From NCBI GenBank assembly GCA_910586535.1, contig CAJUHS010000010.1, forward strand, positions 40,283 to 104,282: a DNA stretch of 64,000 nt, given 5' to 3'. The DNA comes from an uncultured Oscillospiraceae bacterium (GTDB lineage: Bacteria; Bacillota; Clostridia; Oscillospirales; Ruminococcaceae). This document shows positions 62,185 to 64,000 of the stretch, in pieces; the first letter of the stretch is position 1; the number at the start of each line of letters is the position of its first letter. Both the position numbers and the translations under genes were made by a program. The notes under the pieces were generated by a model that made no database searches, was not told the DNA's origin, and worked only from the letters and a program-made list of their open reading frames with translations.

Positions 62185-64000
62185 GTGTTTAGACAAGTTG
62201 GAAATGACACCGACAAACTTATATCAAAATTTGGATTACTAAACAAATCATTTTATGATATTAAAAGAGATTTACAAAGTGGACAGGGTATACGCAGTTT
62301 TGGAAATTTTATTAAAAAAGAAGATATAGCCAATCTTAAAAAATTTAATTTTGACTTAAAAAATGGTAAAAGTTATTTACAAGCATATCAAGATAATCTT
62401 TCTAATTCTCATACTTATATAAAAAAACAGGGCATGGCTATTGCCGAACTTTATAAACAGCAAAATAACTTAAACAGGCAATTGAAACAAGGTAAAATTA
62501 CACAGCAAGAATATGACACTCAAATGGCTGCAAATAAAGCCCAAATACAATCTATAACAACCCAAACAGGAAAGCTTACGCTTGCACAAAAAACATCGGC
62601 GGTAGCAAGCAAAGCTGCCGGTGTAGCCATGAATGTGGCGTTTAATATGGGTATTATGCTTGTTATTAATGCTATTATAACAGGAATTTCCACTCTTGTC
62701 AATAGTGAAAAGGAATTAATTGATAAAGCCAATGAGTCCGCGTCAAGCTTAAGAGAACAAAATCAAGGAATAACAGAATACAAAGACAAAATCACAGAAC
62801 TCAAAGATGCTTTGGCTGACGAAACTATTTCGGAAGAGGACGCTTATAACGCTCGTAAACAGTTAGTTGAAATACAGGATGAAATTGTTTCTAAATATGG
62901 ACTTCAGAAAGATTCTATTGATTTAGTCAATGGAAGTTTAAGAGAAGAAATTGCATTACTTGATGAGGTATCTCGCAAGGAAGCCGAAAGTTTTATCAGA
63001 GAAAATAAAAAAGCCATAAATAGCGCTAAGAAAAAAGTTGAAAGTGAAAAATCATTTAATCAAAACTTTTCGAGATATAGTTTTGATGGTTTAGACGACT
63101 TATCTAATCAATTATATAATAATGGACTTATTTCTATACGTTCGCAGCACGATGGCGTGACAAGTTTTGATTCTAATTTTAAAGGAACTACCGATGAGGC
63201 TATTGAACATTATACTAAATTATATGATTATATAGAGAAATATAGACAGGATAATGTAGGTGTTTTGTCGGAAACAGAAAATGGTCTTGAAAATATTGAT
63301 AAGATACTTGCCTCTGTTTCTCAAAAGATTAATAATATTAACAATGAAGATTATCAAAACGCCAAGCAATTATATGACTCTGCAACTCAAAGCGAACTTC
63401 AGAGCAACGATAATTACAAAAACATTTATAAAGCAACTATTGACGCACATCAAGCCTATCAAGAAGCAATAGCCCAAGGAAACGAAAATGCGATATACAA
63501 AAGCATAGATGATATGGGAAAAGCCAAGGCTGACTTCCAAAAATCTGTTGACGATGGCAAAATAGTTGACTCTGGTGTTGCTAAATGGTTTAATAATTTC
63601 TATAAGGACTTTGAAACCAAGAGTGGAAAATATCAGTTTAAAGTTGATATTACTGCCAACTCAGATGGTCTTAAAAACAGTGTTCAAGAAGCTTTGTCTT
63701 ATTTTGGAGATAAAACTCCTACTGGGCTTGATATATTAAACCTTGAATTTAAGGGTAGCGAAAAAGCACAAACCGCATTTCAATCTTTAGATTCTATTGC
63801 TAAGCAGTATCATACAACAATCGAAGATTTGATTCCCATATTGGAAGAGTTGGAAATTGTTCAGATTGATGAAAAAGACGTTGATGTTGCTGGTGAAATA
63901 GTTTCTAAGGTTAAATCTGATTTTGCAAAAGTTCAGGCTGAAATCGAAGAAATATTCAAAAATTCTGATATATTCGATAAGGCTATAGAGTCTATAAACA
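62185..64000 (+). CDS. Tape-measure alternative exon 3b (continues beyond window)
   Basis: Open for 605 codons to the window end. Starts GTGTTT after ...ATG, preceded by a 24-nt stretch like that before exon 3a. Protein: coiled coil, hydrophobic segment (VAFNMGIMLVINAIITGISTLVN), then a long coiled-coil-rich body (KDKITELKDALADETISEEDAYNARKQLVE-type). Joined to exon 2 it gives ...SLKNVG|VFRQVGNDTD. Full-length version of the tape-measure C-terminal region. No own ribosome site, which fits expression by splicing. Confidence 0.78.
   Translation, partial: MFRQVGNDTDKLISKFGLLNKSFYDIKRDLQSGQGIRSFGNFIKKEDIANLKKFNFDLKNGKSYLQAYQDNLSNSHTYIKKQGMAIAELYKQQNNLNRQLKQGKITQQEYDTQMAANKAQIQSITTQTGKLTLAQKTSAVASKAAGVAMNVAFNMGIMLVINAIITGISTLVNSEKELIDKANESASSLREQNQGITEYKDKITELKDALADETISEEDAYNARKQLVEIQDEIVSKYGLQKDSIDLVNGSLREEIALLDEVSRKEAESFIRENKKAINSAKKKVESEKSFNQNFSRYSFDGLDDLSNQLYNNGLISIRSQHDGVTSFDSNFKGTTDEAIEHYTKLYDYIEKYRQDNVGVLSETENGLENIDKILASVSQKINNINNEDYQNAKQLYDSATQSELQSNDNYKNIYKATIDAHQAYQEAIAQGNENAIYKSIDDMGKAKADFQKSVDDGKIVDSGVAKWFNNFYKDFETKSGKYQFKVDITANSDGLKNSVQEALSYFGDKTPTGLDILNLEFKGSEKAQTAFQSLDSIAKQYHTTIEDLIPILEELEIVQIDEKDVDVAGEIVSKVKSDFAKVQAEIEEIFKNSDIFDKAIESIN

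Noticed and set aside
1..64000. CRISPR array, diversity-generating retroelement, arbitrium peptide gene
   Set aside because: I looked for regularly spaced repeats, a reverse transcriptase and an AimR/AimP pair; none is visible.

Overview
The window reads as part of an AT-rich anaerobic Firmicute (class Clostridia, probably a Ruminococcus- or Oscillospiraceae-like gut bacterium). That assignment is an inference from codon style, frequent TTG/GTG starts with strong AGGAGG ribosome sites, a secreted cell-wall-binding-repeat protein and the accessory gene types. No rRNA or core metabolic gene is present to fix it. Nearly everything from about 16 kb onward is a large prophage. Its transcription and head genes resemble the SPbeta group of Bacillus: a YonO-type RNA polymerase, an HU-like protein, a metallophosphoesterase, terminase, portal and capsid.

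Layout. (1) 0-9.5 kb, minus strand: an Ltp-type superinfection-exclusion lipoprotein, a secreted repeat protein, an XRE/ImmA pair, a DUF262-Fic-RtcB operon, a tyrosine recombinase and a second Fic protein. (2) 9.5-15.9 kb, minus strand: a run of small unrecognised phage-like genes, each with a clear GGAGG site, plus a repeated hairpin whose stem covaries. (3) 15.9-18 kb: two tandem ribbon-helix-helix genes with duplicated control regions, then a 1.4 kb gene-free region full of copies of an AAGTAAAA motif and inverted repeats. (4) 18-27 kb, plus strand: early/regulatory genes (antirepressor, ParB-like, ORF6C-like), the polymerase, and small YonK/HU-like proteins. (5) 27-43.5 kb: a tRNA-Met-like sequence, a second tyrosine recombinase, then terminase, a frameshifted portal, protease/scaffold, capsid, connectors and tail tube. 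(6) 43.5-64 kb: the tape-measure gene, which is split.

The most striking point is the tape-measure gene. Exon 1 and exon 2 are separated by a 712-nt group I intron holding a dead homing-endonuclease remnant. Exon 2 runs into a second group I intron core whose internal guide sequence pairs with the end of exon 2. The same guide also pairs, through a perfect 6-bp P10, with the first six bases of two different downstream exons, at 60751 and 62185. Each of these alternative 3' exons is preceded by an antisense zinc-ribbon gene. About 14 kb lies between the intron core and the first alternative exon. It carries regulators (two XRE genes, an ImmA peptidase, an S24 repressor and an antirepressor) and putative defence genes: a serine-dehydrogenase-type protease, a broken DUF4062 gene, and a 1059-residue metallophosphatase-STAND NTPase under an S24-repressor operator. 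Relics are also present (an IS66 fragment and two zinc-ribbon fragments).

Several genes carry apparent one-base losses in short homopolymers (portal, a small gene at 13.9 kb, a zinc-ribbon relic, exon 3a). They may reflect real decay of the prophage or indel errors in the assembly. All family assignments are from motif recognition by eye; no database search was run.
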